A stretch of 64,000 nucleotides of DNA from Methanothrix sp. (GCF_016706325.1 NZ_JADJJX010000001.1:434001-498000), one strand, 5' to 3'. Counted from the stretch's first letter, positions 7,961-17,224 are shown. Notes: generated from the letters alone by a model not told the origin. Program-made: numbers and translations.

Positions 7961-9202
7961 ATGGAGTTTACAGCGCAGGAAAGGTATGAATTTAAGCGTC
8001 TTCTTGACAACATCCGGAGCAAGAAGGGCAGGGGAACGGAGCTCATTTCCCTGTATATTCCTCCTGACAAGCAGATATCCGATGTCACCAGCCAGTTGCG
8101 GGAGGAGTATGGACAGGCAGCCAACATCAAGTCAAGGGTAACAAGGCTCAGCGTCCAGGGATCCCTGGAGTCGGCCATGTCCAGGCTCAAGCTCATCCCA
8201 AAACCTCCAGAGAATGGCGTCGTCCTGTTCATCGGCAGCGTGGACATAGGTGCCAATCGCACAGAGCTCTTCAGCACCGCTCTGGAGCCGCCCGACCCCC
8301 TGATCACATACCGATATCACTGCGACTCCTCCTTTTATCTTGAGCCGTTGGAGGAGATGCTGGCCGACAAGAGGACCTTTGGCCTGATCGTCCTGGACAG
8401 GCGGGAGGCGGCAATCGGCCTGTTGAAAGGGAAGTACATCGAGCCCATCAAGACACTGACCTCCACCGTTCCGGGCAAGCAGAGAAAGGGCGGCCAGTCC
8501 AGCCATAGGTTCCAGCAGCTCCGTCTGATCGCCATTCATGATTTCTATAAGAGAATAGGCGAGTCGGCCAATGACGCATTTCTGCCCATCGATCCCAAGA
8601 ACCTGGAGGGAATCCTTATCGGCGGCCCATCACCCACCAAAGAGGAATTTGTGGAGGGCAGTTTTCTGCACCATGAGCTGCAGCGAAAGATCCTGGCGGT
8701 CTTGGATGTCTCTTACACCGATGAGTCAGGGCTGTATGAGCTGGTTGATTCCGCTCAAGAGCAGCTTGCCGGCCTGGAGGTAACCCAGGATAAAGAGATC
8801 ATGCGCCGTTTCATGAGAGAGCTGGTTTCAGATAAGGGTCTGGCAGCATACGGAGAGAGGGAGGTTCGCCACAACCTTGAGCTTGGAGCAGTGGATACCC
8901 TTCTCCTGTCTGAGGATCTGAGGAAGACCAGGGCCAAGATCGTCTGCACCAACCGCAGTTGCGATTTTTCCGAGAGCCGGACAAGGAGCAGCTCATCTGA
9001 GCCTCTGGGCAACTGCCTGAAGTGCTCCAGCCCCCTGGCCATAGAGGAGGAGGAGGATATAGTCTCAGATCTATCCAAGCTGGCAGAGCTGAGCGGGGCG
9101 GAGGTCAAGATCATCTCCACAGAATTTGAGGAAGGGGCGCAACTGAATAAAGCATTTGGAGGCATAGCTGCTATTCTCAGATACAAGACCAGCCACATCT
9201 AG
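7961..9202 (+). CDS. prf1: Peptide chain release factor aRF1
   Basis: 413 residues from the ATG at 7961. An upstream in-frame ATG at 7928 would overlap the predicted promoter and is not favoured. The stop-codon recognition loop NIKS is present (QAANIKSRVT). So is the universal GGQ peptidyl-hydrolysis motif (KGGQSSHRF). Domain 3 carries the zinc-ribbon-like cysteines CTNRSCDF...CLKC. The protein recognises all three stop codons in the ribosomal A site and releases the nascent chain, working with aEF1A/ABCE1. The downstream UPF0201 gene begins 5 nt after the stop, suggesting an operon. Confidence 0.97.
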   Translation: MEFTAQERYEFKRLLDNIRSKKGRGTELISLYIPPDKQISDVTSQLREEYGQAANIKSRVTRLSVQGSLESAMSRLKLIPKPPENGVVLFIGSVDIGANRTELFSTALEPPDPLITYRYHCDSSFYLEPLEEMLADKRTFGLIVLDRREAAIGLLKGKYIEPIKTLTSTVPGKQRKGGQSSHRFQQLRLIAIHDFYKRIGESANDAFLPIDPKNLEGILIGGPSPTKEEFVEGSFLHHELQRKILAVLDVSYTDESGLYELVDSAQEQLAGLEVTQDKEIMRRFMRELVSDKGLAAYGEREVRHNLELGAVDTLLLSEDLRKTRAKIVCTNRSCDFSESRTRSSSSEPLGNCLKCSSPLAIEEEEDIVSDLSKLAELSGAEVKIISTEFEEGAQLNKAFGGIAAILRYKTSHI

Positions 9203-9207
9203 GGGCG

Positions 9208-9645
9208 ATGAGAACGATCGAGGTCACAGTCTATTCAGCCGTCCAGCCTACTGAAAGGGTGGATAGGGTAGTCCTGGCGATCGAGAATATCTTCCCCGGA
9301 CTGATAATGGATATTCGCACCGATCGCATCAATGCTTATAACGGCCCCCGATCACTGATCAGATTGCATCGTCTCCTTAGAAGCCAGAAAATTCTGGATG
9401 CTGCGCGATCGGTCCTGCAGGGAGGCATCAGAGGCAATGTCATCCAGTTTCAGCTCAGCAAGCAGGCGGCCTATATGGGGATGGTGAGCTTCCCGCCCCA
9501 AGAGGAGCCACTGGGTTCATTGCATATCCAGGTTCTGGCCACAGAGGGGGAGAGGATCATCGATTGGCTGGCTCCGGTCACTGAGAACGGGGTGGCAGTG
9601 GAGGAGATCGATCTATTCGAAGGGGGAATGGAGGAGGATGTTTAG
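9208..9645 (+). CDS. UPF0201 family RNA-binding-like protein
   Basis: 145 residues starting MRTIEVTVYSAVQPTE. The sequence matches the archaeal UPF0201 family, small proteins with a ribosomal L5-like alpha/beta fold suspected to bind RNA: a central LIRLHRLLRSQKILDAARSVL helix, then FQLSKQAAYMGMVSFP and GSLHIQV. The role is not established. It sits between prf1 (5 nt upstream) and a TIM-barrel gene whose start overlaps its 3' end by 8 nt, so it is very likely co-translated with both. Confidence 0.82.
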   Translation: MRTIEVTVYSAVQPTERVDRVVLAIENIFPGLIMDIRTDRINAYNGPRSLIRLHRLLRSQKILDAARSVLQGGIRGNVIQFQLSKQAAYMGMVSFPPQEEPLGSLHIQVLATEGERIIDWLAPVTENGVAVEEIDLFEGGMEEDV

Positions 9646-10405
9646 TTTTTCATCCAGCAAGCTGGTGGACAGGCCCTTCGACTGGGCCTACCAACTGGAG
9701 GAGCTGGGATACAGTGGTTGGGAGATAGTGAACGAGGGGAGGCAGAGGCTGACGGCAGAGAACCTGCCCGAGGCTAAGAGGATTGTAGAGACCACAAATC
9801 TGGTCATCACCATCCATCTGCCCTACTCGGACCTGAATTTAGCCTCAGTCAACCAGCCCATATGGGAGGAGACAGTGAGGCAGATGAAGAGCTGTCTGGA
9901 CCTGGCATGCGATTTTGCCCGCCTGGCGGTTGTCCACCCCGGCCACTTCTCCCCCCTGGGAATGCACATGCCGGATGCTGCTTGGCTGCAGAACATCAAG
10001 GGGATTCAGGAGATCTGCGATCATGCCTTGAATCTGGACATGATGATAGCTGTCGAGAACATGGTGAATATGCCTGCCATCTTGGGGAGACGCCCGGAGG
10101 AGATTGAGGGCATAATTGAGACTGTTGACAGGGATAACCTGGGATTCATCCTCGATATAGGGCATGCCAACACCAACGGGAATGTAGAGGAGTTCCTGAA
10201 GCTTCGGGATTTGATAATCCATGTTCATGCCCATGATAACTGCGGAGAGAGGGATGAGCACCTGCCAGTGGGCAATGGCACTGTGCCCTGGGAGAAGGTA
10301 GCAGCCAGCCTGAATGGCTATAGTGGTCGTATAGTCACTGAATCACGCTCTCTGGAAGAGGGGCAGAGATCTGTGAAGAGGCTTAAAAAGATGTTTAATA
10401 GATGA
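9638..10405 (+). CDS. Sugar phosphate isomerase/epimerase-like TIM-barrel protein
   Basis: 255 residues with the AP-endonuclease-2/xylose-isomerase-like TIM-barrel pattern. Metal-ligand segments visible are VVHPGHFSP (His), MIAVENM (Glu), GFILDIGHAN (Asp/His), IHVHAHDN (His) and the closing RIVTESRS (Glu). A divalent-metal isomerase or endonuclease-like hydrolase is therefore likely; the substrate cannot be told from sequence. The start codon lies inside the end of the UPF0201 gene, and the stop overlaps the next frame, indicating a tight operon with prf1 and translin. Confidence 0.8.
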   Translation: MFSFSSSKLVDRPFDWAYQLEELGYSGWEIVNEGRQRLTAENLPEAKRIVETTNLVITIHLPYSDLNLASVNQPIWEETVRQMKSCLDLACDFARLAVVHPGHFSPLGMHMPDAAWLQNIKGIQEICDHALNLDMMIAVENMVNMPAILGRRPEEIEGIIETVDRDNLGFILDIGHANTNGNVEEFLKLRDLIIHVHAHDNCGERDEHLPVGNGTVPWEKVAASLNGYSGRIVTESRSLEEGQRSVKRLKKMFNR

Positions 10406-10416
10406 GGGGCATAAAG

Positions 10417-11052
10417 ATGCCCGGACCGTCCATATTTGAGAGCATCTCAACTGAACTGCTCAGAGGCTTTGATGACAAAGACCGGGCTCGCGAGGAGGCA
10501 CTGCTCCTCTCCCGGAAGGCGATCCGCCTGTGCTCCTCGTCCATCAGATCAGTACACAGAGGAGAGATCGAGGAGGCAGAAAGGCTCATCGATCAGGCTG
10601 GAGAAGAGCTGGAGAAGATCCGGACGCTCTTGGTTAACCACCAGGATGTGCGCTATGCCGGCTTTGTGGATGGGGCAGAGCAGGAGTATGCTGAGGCCCT
10701 TTCAGTCTATTCCATTATCACCAGACATGAGATCCTCAGCCCAGATGAGATAGCAGTGGAGAGGGTGAACTATCTGGCCGGACTGGGCGACACCACAGGA
10801 GAGCTTCGCCGTCATATTCTCGATCTCATACGCTCCGGCAGGGCAAAGGACGGAGAGTACTATCTGCAGGTCATGGAGGAGATCTACTATCTGCTGATGC
10901 TCTTTGACTATCCGGACGCCATAACCAGAGGTCTGCGAAGGAAGAGCGATCTTGCCCGGTCCATGCTGGAGAGAACACGAGGAGATCTCACCAATGCCCT
11001 GGAGATCTCCAGGATGGAATCATCACTGCTTAAAAATCAATGCTCGAAATAG
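10417..11052 (+). CDS. Translin-family RNA/DNA-binding protein
   Basis: 211 residues from the ATG at 10417, which has GAGGGG at 7 nt spacing; an ATG at 10402 overlapping the previous stop is the alternative. The all-helical pattern fits archaeal translin: FESISTELLRGFDDKDRAREEALLLSRK split as in the family, then GFVDGAEQEYAEA and a late YYLQVMEEIYYLLMLFDYPDAI. Translins form octameric barrels that bind single-stranded RNA and, with TRAX, act as RNases in eukaryotes. The archaeal role is unclear. Confidence 0.85.
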   Translation: MPGPSIFESISTELLRGFDDKDRAREEALLLSRKAIRLCSSSIRSVHRGEIEEAERLIDQAGEELEKIRTLLVNHQDVRYAGFVDGAEQEYAEALSVYSIITRHEILSPDEIAVERVNYLAGLGDTTGELRRHILDLIRSGRAKDGEYYLQVMEEIYYLLMLFDYPDAITRGLRRKSDLARSMLERTRGDLTNALEISRMESSLLKNQCSK

Positions 11053-11107
11053 AGGGCTCAAGGAGCTTAAATCAAGAGCTCATGATGTTCAATCATAAAA
11101 TCAAGAT

Positions 11108-11180
11108 CAAAGTGTCAAGATCACAAAGTCAAGATCACAAAGTCAAGGTCACAAAGTCAAGGTCACAAAGTCAAGGTCAT
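11108..11180 (+). repeat. Imperfect short tandem repeat between translin and sepS
   Basis: Five copies of a ~15-nt unit (cacaaagtcaagatc / cacaaagtcaaggtc) lie in the 154-nt gap before sepS. Degenerate copies continue towards the start codon. The gap has no open frame of interest. Confidence 0.85.
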
Positions 11181-11206
11181 GGAGTTGAGATAATGGAGTC
11201 AAGATC

Positions 11207-12817
11207 ATGAAGTTTGATCCCAATCAGATCAAGGAGGCGGCCCGAGAGGATTTCGATAAGACCTGGCAGCAAGGAAAAGAGTACCTCGGCCGGCCGTCCT
11301 TAAATGAGAGGTATCCGCGAAATAGCTATTCCTTTGGCTCAGTTCATCCCATCTTCGATACCATTCAGAAGCTTCGAGAGGCTTACGTTCGCCTTGGCTT
11401 CAATGAGGCCATGAATCCGGTGATGGTCGATGCCCAGGATGTCTACCGCCAATTCGGCTCTGAGGCTTTGGCAGTGCTGGACAGATGCTTCTACCTCGCC
11501 GGACTCCCCCGGCCGGATATAGGCATATCAGACGAGAGGATCGCCCAGATAAATGCCCTTCTCAGCCGCGAGCTCACAGCAGAGGAGGTGGAGGCATTCC
11601 GGCAGATCCTCCACTCCTATAAGAAAGGCCAGGTAGAGGGGGACGACCTGGTGGGAGAGATCGCCAAAGCCCTTTCTGCTCCCGATGCCCTGATCGGCAC
11701 CGTCCTGGAAAGGGTCTTTCCCGAGTTCAGGGGCCTGAAGGCCGAAGCCACCACCCGCACATTGAGAAGCCATATGACCAGCGGGTGGTTCCTCTCCCTC
11801 TCCGATCTGCACTATCGCCAGAAGCTGCCCATCAGACTGTTCTCTGTGGACAGATGCTTCCGCCGGGAGCAGGCCGAGGATGCCGCCCGGCTGATGAGCT
11901 ACTACTCTGCGAGCTGCGTGATCATGGATGAGGATGTATCGGTTGAGGATGGAAAAGCAGTTGCCGATGGCCTTCTCAGCCAGTTTGGCTTCCAGAAGTT
12001 TCAGTTCCGGCCGGACGAGAAGAGGAGCAAATACTACATTCCCGGAACGCAGATCGAGGTCTATGCTTATCATCCGGGCCTGGTCGGCTCGGCCACCAAG
12101 TACAGCAGCGGCTGGGTGGAGGTGGCGACATTCGGCATCTATTCGCCCATTGCACTCTCTCAATATGATATTCCCTATCCAGTAATGAATCTGGGTTTGG
12201 GTGTGGAGCGGCTGGCCATGATACTGCATAATTCTCAGGATGTAAGAGCACTCTCTTATCCCCAGTTCCAGACCGGCTGGGAGCTCTCCCCCCGGGAGAT
12301 GGCTCAGATGATCACTGTTGACAATACCCCCTGCACTCCAGAGGGGCAGGCAATAGCCGAGTCGGTGATCGGGGTATGCCTTGAGCAGGGGGATGCCGCC
12401 TCTCCCTGCGAGTTTCTCGCCTGGGAGGGAGAGCTCTTCGGCAGGCGTATTCAGGTCTCTGTGGTCGAGCCGGAGGAGAACACCAAGCTCTGCGGACCGG
12501 CATCCCTCAATGAGATCGTTGTCCACAAGAAGAACATCATGGGCATTCCCCGAACCCCCCGCTGGGAGGAGGCCTTCAATGAGGGGGTGAGCACAGGGAT
12601 TCGGTTCATCGATTCCTTTGCTGCCCTGGCCGCCTATGAGGTTGAGGAGAGGGCAATGGCCGGAGAGGAGTCTGAGACCAGGGCGAGGATAGTGAGAAGC
12701 CCGGCTGATATCAACATCAAGATCCACCCCTCTCTGGAGAGATATATCACCAGCTACAAGCACAAGATGGACCTGCGCGGTCCGGTCTTCACCACAGTGA
12801 GAAGCAGACTGCTCTGA
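11207..12817 (+). CDS. sepS: O-phosphoserine--tRNA(Cys) ligase (SepRS)
   Basis: 536 residues, the normal SepRS length. The N-terminus MKFDPNQIKEAAREDFDKTW and the class II core are characteristic: motif 1 region FNEAMNPVMVDAQDVYRQFG, motif 2 DRCFRREQAEDA, and motif 3 with GLGVERLAMI. The enzyme charges tRNA-Cys with phosphoserine, the first step of tRNA-dependent cysteine synthesis used by methanogens lacking CysRS. Its partner SepCysS is also in this window (20775-21977), about 8 kb away. The 5' side has only short repeats and no strong ribosome site. Confidence 0.97.
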   Translation: MKFDPNQIKEAAREDFDKTWQQGKEYLGRPSLNERYPRNSYSFGSVHPIFDTIQKLREAYVRLGFNEAMNPVMVDAQDVYRQFGSEALAVLDRCFYLAGLPRPDIGISDERIAQINALLSRELTAEEVEAFRQILHSYKKGQVEGDDLVGEIAKALSAPDALIGTVLERVFPEFRGLKAEATTRTLRSHMTSGWFLSLSDLHYRQKLPIRLFSVDRCFRREQAEDAARLMSYYSASCVIMDEDVSVEDGKAVADGLLSQFGFQKFQFRPDEKRSKYYIPGTQIEVYAYHPGLVGSATKYSSGWVEVATFGIYSPIALSQYDIPYPVMNLGLGVERLAMILHNSQDVRALSYPQFQTGWELSPREMAQMITVDNTPCTPEGQAIAESVIGVCLEQGDAASPCEFLAWEGELFGRRIQVSVVEPEENTKLCGPASLNEIVVHKKNIMGIPRTPRWEEAFNEGVSTGIRFIDSFAALAAYEVEERAMAGEESETRARIVRSPADINIKIHPSLERYITSYKHKMDLRGPVFTTVRSRLL

Positions 12818-12825
12818 TTATGGAT

Positions 12826-12890
12826 GGAGATGGAGCAAGATGGGTCGAGATGGAGTGAGATGGGTCGAGATAGAGTGAGATGGATAGCGT
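12826..12890 (+). repeat. Imperfect tandem repeat downstream of sepS
   Basis: Three to four copies of a ~20-nt unit (gagatggagtgagatgggtc) fill most of the 112-nt gap before rpiA. Confidence 0.8.
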
Positions 12891-12929
12891 GAGAAAAATT
12901 TGGATTAATCGCCACGAATCGAGAGGAGC

Positions 12930-13622
12930 ATGAAGGACGCATCATCCAATGCCTCTGCCAAGAGGGCGGCAGGCGAGGCGGCAGCAGAGCTGGTCAGCAA
13001 TAGAATGGTGGTGGGCCTGGGCACGGGCTCCACTGTCGCCTGGACGATAAAAAGGCTGGGGGAGAGGGTCAGGGAGGAGGGGCTGGACTTTTATGGCGTT
13101 CCCACCTCTTTTCAGGCAGAGGAGCTGGCCATCGAATCTAATATCAGCCTCACCAGCCTCAACCAGCATCCGGTTCTCGATCTGGCCATAGACGGAGCAG
13201 ATCAGGTGAGCTGGGACCTGATGGCGATCAAGGGGGGAGGAGCAGCCCATACCCGGGAGAAGGTGGTATCCTGTTCGGCCCGAGCTTTCGTTATCGTTGC
13301 CGACCAGTCCAAGTTTGTGGAAAGGCTGAGCTGGCCGGTGCCGGTGGAGGTTCTGCCATTTGCCGCAAAGCTGGCTGGAAGGCTGCTCGAGGAGATGGGA
13401 GGAAGACCTGTGCTGCGCTTGGGGAGGATGAAGGACGGGCCGGTAATCACCGATAACGGGAACTTTGTTATGGATGTTGACTTCGGGATCATCGAGGACC
13501 CCCGGTCAATAGCTGCCAGAATCAGCCCCATTCCGGGAGTGGTCGAGCACGGCATATTCGATAATCTGGATGAGCTTTATCTCGCCCGGGAGGATGGGGT
13601 GGAGAGGATCAAGAGGAGATGA
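12930..13622 (+). CDS. rpiA: Ribose-5-phosphate isomerase A
   Basis: 230 residues, standard for RpiA. The phosphate-binding loop VGLGTGSTVAW, the catalytic region DLAIDGADQVSWDLMAIKGGGAA (Asp/Lys), and the closing GVVEHGIFDN are all present. It interconverts ribulose-5-phosphate and ribose-5-phosphate, supplying pentoses for PRPP, nucleotides and, in methanogens, methanopterin. A GAGGAG sits very close to the ATG. The gene converges on a small winged-helix gene 34 nt downstream. Confidence 0.95.
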   Translation: MKDASSNASAKRAAGEAAAELVSNRMVVGLGTGSTVAWTIKRLGERVREEGLDFYGVPTSFQAEELAIESNISLTSLNQHPVLDLAIDGADQVSWDLMAIKGGGAAHTREKVVSCSARAFVIVADQSKFVERLSWPVPVEVLPFAAKLAGRLLEEMGGRPVLRLGRMKDGPVITDNGNFVMDVDFGIIEDPRSIAARISPIPGVVEHGIFDNLDELYLAREDGVERIKRR

Positions 13623-13656
13623 TCCTCAAGGTCTGCCTGCAAAGCCCCTGGATCTC

Positions 13657-13980
13657 TCAGGGCTTCAATGAATAAATCCTCGATCTCCCCTTCTTTTTCA
13701 CATCGATCTTGTCCTCCCGGCCCAGCCAGCCCAGTGCGCCGTGGACATCCTCTATTCTCAGGGCGGCAGAGCTGGCCAATCCCCCAGCTGACATCGGTCC
13801 GTTCAGGTTGAGCAGGTCCCAAATGATGCCGGCATTGATGCCGAATACCAGATCCACTGACTCTATCGTCTCCCCTCCCCCCCGGGCCGCGCCCTTAGGC
13901 CTGACCCTGGCCGCCCCTTCTCCGGCCATCTCCTTCTTCTTCCTCTTGGATCTTGGTTTCTTCACAGTATCATTGGCCAT
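13657..13980 (-). CDS. Small winged-helix protein (DUF2582-like)
   Basis: 107 residues from the ATG at 13980, which has GGAGGA at 8 nt spacing; a longer frame to 14130 lacks a better site. A lysine-rich N-terminus (VKKPRSKRKKK) is followed by a compact domain, INAGIIWDLLNLNGPMS...ALGWLGREDKIDV...SRIYSL. That domain fits the DUF2582 winged helix-turn-helix family. DNA binding is inferred from the fold. The target is unknown. Confidence 0.7.
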   Translation of the reverse strand: MANDTVKKPRSKRKKKEMAGEGAARVRPKGAARGGGETIESVDLVFGINAGIIWDLLNLNGPMSAGGLASSAALRIEDVHGALGWLGREDKIDVKKKGRSRIYSLKP

Positions 13981-14399
13981 TTTTATATCCTCCAATATGT
14001 TTCCTCTTTTTAATACGACTTCTTTGAATTTAAGGTTTTTCTGAGCTAAAATCACATGTATATTCAGATTCCGGCCCAAAAGCAATAAATACAGAGCACT
14101 ATCACCAAAGGGCTCGTAATGGTTCTGCATAAAGGATGCAAAAGATCAATGGCCGGCGGTTTTCTCTGGAGCTTTTTCCTCATCACTGCCGGGCTGCGCT
14201 TCATGTCAGGGAATCTCTTTGCAGATGCAATAGAGCCTGTGGAGCCCTCTCCCAGGGGTGCATTGCCAGCAGCACTGCCAGCAGGTCCAATATGGCTGGA
14301 ATTTTTGCAGATCTCCATTGTTGATCTCTGCTGCAAGAGATAGTAATCTCTAAATATTCAAATAAAGAACGGAGAAAGAAAAAGTAGGAGGTCTAAATC
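13981..14399. other. 419-nt region without a confident gene
   Basis: A plus-strand frame (14119-14343, 74 codons) begins with a hydrophobic stretch that could be a signal peptide (FLWSFFLITAGLRF). It has no clear ribosome site and is overlapped by an equally long minus-strand frame. An aggagg ribosome site at the right end belongs to the downstream thioredoxin-like gene. Confidence 0.4.
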
Positions 14400-14984
14400 A
14401 TGCTTGATGGATTCAAAATTTCCTTAATGTTTTTGATCATATCTCTTCTGGCCGTCTCTCTTCTGGCCATCCCTCTTTCAGGCAATGCTCTGGCAGAGGA
14501 TGATGGCAGCTTCGATCCAGAGCACTCTGTGGGCATGGATGATTCTGATTGGTGGACAGTCTATCCGCATAAAAATGTAAACTCAGGGTCTGCCGTCGAG
14601 CATCCGGACTGGGTCCTGAGGGCTCTGGAGGACAAGCCCCTGCTCATCCTGATCCATCAGAACAACTGCGTGCCATGCAAGACCCATGTCCCCAGGATCA
14701 ATGAGGCAGTGCAGACCTACCGGGATGATATCCATTACTATGATGTGCTGGCGGAGGGAAGCGGATACCTGAAGGCTAAGGAGATCCTCGATGCCTATAA
14801 CCCCACCGGGAAGCAGAATTTTGTCCCCACCACCATCTTTCTCACCCTGATCGAGACCGAGGATGGCCAGGTCGAGGTTGGCTGGCATAGCGAGATTGAT
14901 ATCATGAGCACTGCCCAGATCAATAGCTATATAGAAGACTCCATCTATTACTATGAGAAGAATGCAGCCGACTGGGAGCAGTGA
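14400..14984 (+). CDS. Secreted/membrane-anchored thioredoxin-like protein
   Basis: 194 residues with a strong ribosome site (aggagg, 7 nt). An N-terminal hydrophobic signal or anchor (residues ~8-30) ends at ALAED. The thioredoxin-like domain has a CVPC active site in QNNCVPCKTHVPRI and a cis-proline region NFVPTTIF. It should act outside the cytoplasmic membrane as a disulfide oxidoreductase. The stop codon overlaps the GTG start of the CcdA-type fusion gene that follows, so the two almost certainly form one thiol-relay unit. Confidence 0.85.
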   Translation: MLDGFKISLMFLIISLLAVSLLAIPLSGNALAEDDGSFDPEHSVGMDDSDWWTVYPHKNVNSGSAVEHPDWVLRALEDKPLLILIHQNNCVPCKTHVPRINEAVQTYRDDIHYYDVLAEGSGYLKAKEILDAYNPTGKQNFVPTTIFLTLIETEDGQVEVGWHSEIDIMSTAQINSYIEDSIYYYEKNAADWEQ

Positions 14985-16636
14985 TCTGTCCGATGGCAGT
15001 GAGAGATGAGCTGAGCTCTCCGAAGCAGTCCAGAGGGAGGAGCAGGTGGAGCGGACCGGGCCCGGGATATGCCCGTTTTCTCATTCTGCTGCTTTCCCTC
15101 ATCTCCCTGCTCTCGATTCTTGTCCTATCCGCCAATCCCGCGCTTGCGGAGAGGTTGCAGGCTCCTGATTTCAGCACTAGAAGCTGGGATGATAAGAGCT
15201 TCAATCTCACCGATCTGAAGGGCTCGCCGGCCGTCCTGCATATAACTAATATCGAGGATCCACTCTGCATCGAATGCGAAGAGTCCCTGCAGGGGCAGGT
15301 AAGGGAGCTGGCCGCCCTCAAGGCCATGCATCCTGCCGTTCAGATAGTCACATTGAACCTGAGGAAGAACCCCTACTCCATGAACGGTTGGGAGCTGGTC
15401 CAGGCCTGGTGGGAGATCAATATAACCTGGACCTGGATCGAGGACCTGGACCCCTATCCCATCGGCAGCAAATATCTGGACTACTGGATGGTGAGGGGAG
15501 GCTCCTCCAATCCCACCATTATCCTGATCGATGAAGAGGGCAGGATCGGCCCGATCTATCACGTCTACCGGGTGGGCGAGGGGATAGCAGATGGTGTACA
15601 GAAGGCGGAGAGCCTTTTTAAGGATCTGCAGGATTTACAGGATGCGCAGGATCTGAACCGGACTGCTCTGAAAGGAGTCGGGGCAGCCCCTCCCTCCGGT
15701 GGACAGGATGCTGGACAGAATGCTGGGCAGGATGTTGGAGAGGATGCTGGACAGGATGTTGGAGAGGGTGCCGGCTCGGCAGAAGGGAAGGGCATACTCT
15801 CCCCCCTCTGGGCGGGGATGGAGAGAGAGGTCTCAAGAAAGGATGCCACCGCCTTAGGCATGTTTCTTTTGGGCATCTTCACCTCTCTTGCCCCCTGCTC
15901 CATCGCCCTGATGATTGCCGTGTTCTCTTATGTCATGACTGTGCGGCGAAAGGAGGAGTACCTGCGGGCCAGTGCCTCCACCTCGAAGGAGGGGTTCATG
16001 ATCGGAGTCGCCTTCACCATTGGCATGGCTGCAGTCTTCTTTGTGCTCGGCCTGTTCATATCTCAGGTGGGGGTCTTCTTCCGGGACTCCAGGATCTTCG
16101 ACCTGCTCGCCGGAAGCATCATGGTGCTGCTTGGTGTGAGCAGCTTCAAGCCTCTGGGGGAGATCATCGAGCCGGTCACAATTCGTTTGCCCCTGGGCCG
16201 ACTCTCTCTCTCTCGGGGCGATCCCTCCGGAGAGGGTTCAGACAAGCCTATGGAGGAGAGAAAGAGCCTGCTGCAGAGGGCTGTGGAGTTCTCCCTCAAC
16301 CTCTTCCGCTATTCGGCATTCATCGGTGCCTTCACCCTGGGGATCTTCTTCGCCCTGGGTTGGGCTCCCTGTGCCCTCTCCATGGTGATGCCGGTCCTGA
16401 TCTGGCTGGCGAGCCAAAGCGTCACCCCCCTGGTCGGCGGAACGATGCTCTTCTTCTTTGGCATCGGTCATGGAGTGCCCATCATCCCCATCACCACGTT
16501 CTCCAGAATGGTGGGTGGCAGGATCGGGGAGAAGTATGTATCTGTGGGAGAGTGGACCAGCAGGATCTTCGGGCTGCTGGTGATCCTGGTGGGCCTGGTC
16601 TATGCCGCCAGGTATTTTGGATACCTGTTATGGTGA
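14981..16636 (+). CDS. Thioredoxin-like/CcdA (DsbD-type) transmembrane electron-transfer fusion
   Basis: 551 residues from a GTG overlapping the previous stop (an ATG at 14993 is an alternative). Order of parts: signal anchor (~27-48); a thioredoxin-like extracytoplasmic domain with the CIEC pair in EDPLCIECEES; a low-complexity linker with repeated QDAGQ/QDVGE units (~240-270); then a CcdA/DsbD-type six-helix domain with the paired half-site cysteines in SLAPCSIAL and GWAPCALSM. Such proteins pass electrons from cytoplasmic thioredoxin across the membrane to external thiols. The substrate here is unknown. The upstream secreted thioredoxin is the obvious partner. Confidence 0.88.
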   Translation: MICPMAVRDELSSPKQSRGRSRWSGPGPGYARFLILLLSLISLLSILVLSANPALAERLQAPDFSTRSWDDKSFNLTDLKGSPAVLHITNIEDPLCIECEESLQGQVRELAALKAMHPAVQIVTLNLRKNPYSMNGWELVQAWWEINITWTWIEDLDPYPIGSKYLDYWMVRGGSSNPTIILIDEEGRIGPIYHVYRVGEGIADGVQKAESLFKDLQDLQDAQDLNRTALKGVGAAPPSGGQDAGQNAGQDVGEDAGQDVGEGAGSAEGKGILSPLWAGMEREVSRKDATALGMFLLGIFTSLAPCSIALMIAVFSYVMTVRRKEEYLRASASTSKEGFMIGVAFTIGMAAVFFVLGLFISQVGVFFRDSRIFDLLAGSIMVLLGVSSFKPLGEIIEPVTIRLPLGRLSLSRGDPSGEGSDKPMEERKSLLQRAVEFSLNLFRYSAFIGAFTLGIFFALGWAPCALSMVMPVLIWLASQSVTPLVGGTMLFFFGIGHGVPIIPITTFSRMVGGRIGEKYVSVGEWTSRIFGLLVILVGLVYAARYFGYLLW

Positions 16637-16787
16637 GGTATATACAGTATTAGCGAATGAGGTCATCCCAAAGGTGAATGATGGATTGGAACAGCCTTTA
16701 TGATGCCTAGGCGCAAAGGCACCAAGGATATGCAGAGCATTTAGTTCCAGATAAGAGAGCTTCGGCTCTTTCATTGGAGTGATCGAC

Positions 16788-17180
16788 ATGTTTCCTGGTT
16801 TAGGTGGTTTGGGAGGAAGGGGTGGCATGAGCCCCAAGAAGATGAAAGGCATGCTCAAGAACATGGGAATAAACATCGATGAACTGGAGGGCGTCACCGA
16901 GGTCATCATCCGCATGTCTGACAAGGAGATCGTTCTGAATAACGCTTCTGTTGCGATAATGGACGCTCACGGCCAGCGCAGCTATCAGATCTCAGGCGAT
17001 GCCTCGGAGCGTCCTTTATCCGGAGCAGCGGAGGAGGAGGAGAAGGAGATTGAGATCCCAGAATCCGATGTGGATTTAGTGGTTGCCCAGACCGGCGCGA
17101 AGGAGGAGGAGGCAAGAGCTGCCCTTGTGGAGGCCAAGGGAGATCTGGCGGCGGCCATATTGCTCCTCGCTCCGAAGTGA
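16788..17180 (+). CDS. nac: Nascent polypeptide-associated complex protein (archaeal NAC)
   Basis: 130 residues from the ATG at 16788 (GGAGTG at about 9 nt); a GTG at 16779 is possible. An N-terminal glycine-rich MFPGLGGLGGRGGMSPKKMKGM leads into the NAC barrel (EVIIRMSDKEIVLNNASVAIM...SYQISG). A C-terminal UBA domain follows (DVDLVVAQTGAKEEEARAAL). It binds the ribosome near the exit tunnel as a homodimer and contacts nascent chains. Confidence 0.95.
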   Translation: MFPGLGGLGGRGGMSPKKMKGMLKNMGINIDELEGVTEVIIRMSDKEIVLNNASVAIMDAHGQRSYQISGDASERPLSGAAEEEEKEIEIPESDVDLVVAQTGAKEEEARAALVEAKGDLAAAILLLAPK

Positions 17181-17224
17181 GATATCCAGAGCCCTTCGAC
17201 TGATCAGCAATCATCTGGCGACCT

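Noticed and set aside
11528..12763. 411-codon open frame on the minus strand opposite sepS
   Set aside because: It is the antisense shadow of the SepRS gene; composition follows the codon pattern of the sense gene and there is no family match.
14119..14343. 74-codon plus-strand frame with signal-like N-terminus
   Set aside because: No ribosome site or promoter evidence and a competing antisense frame of the same length; noted only as a possibility.
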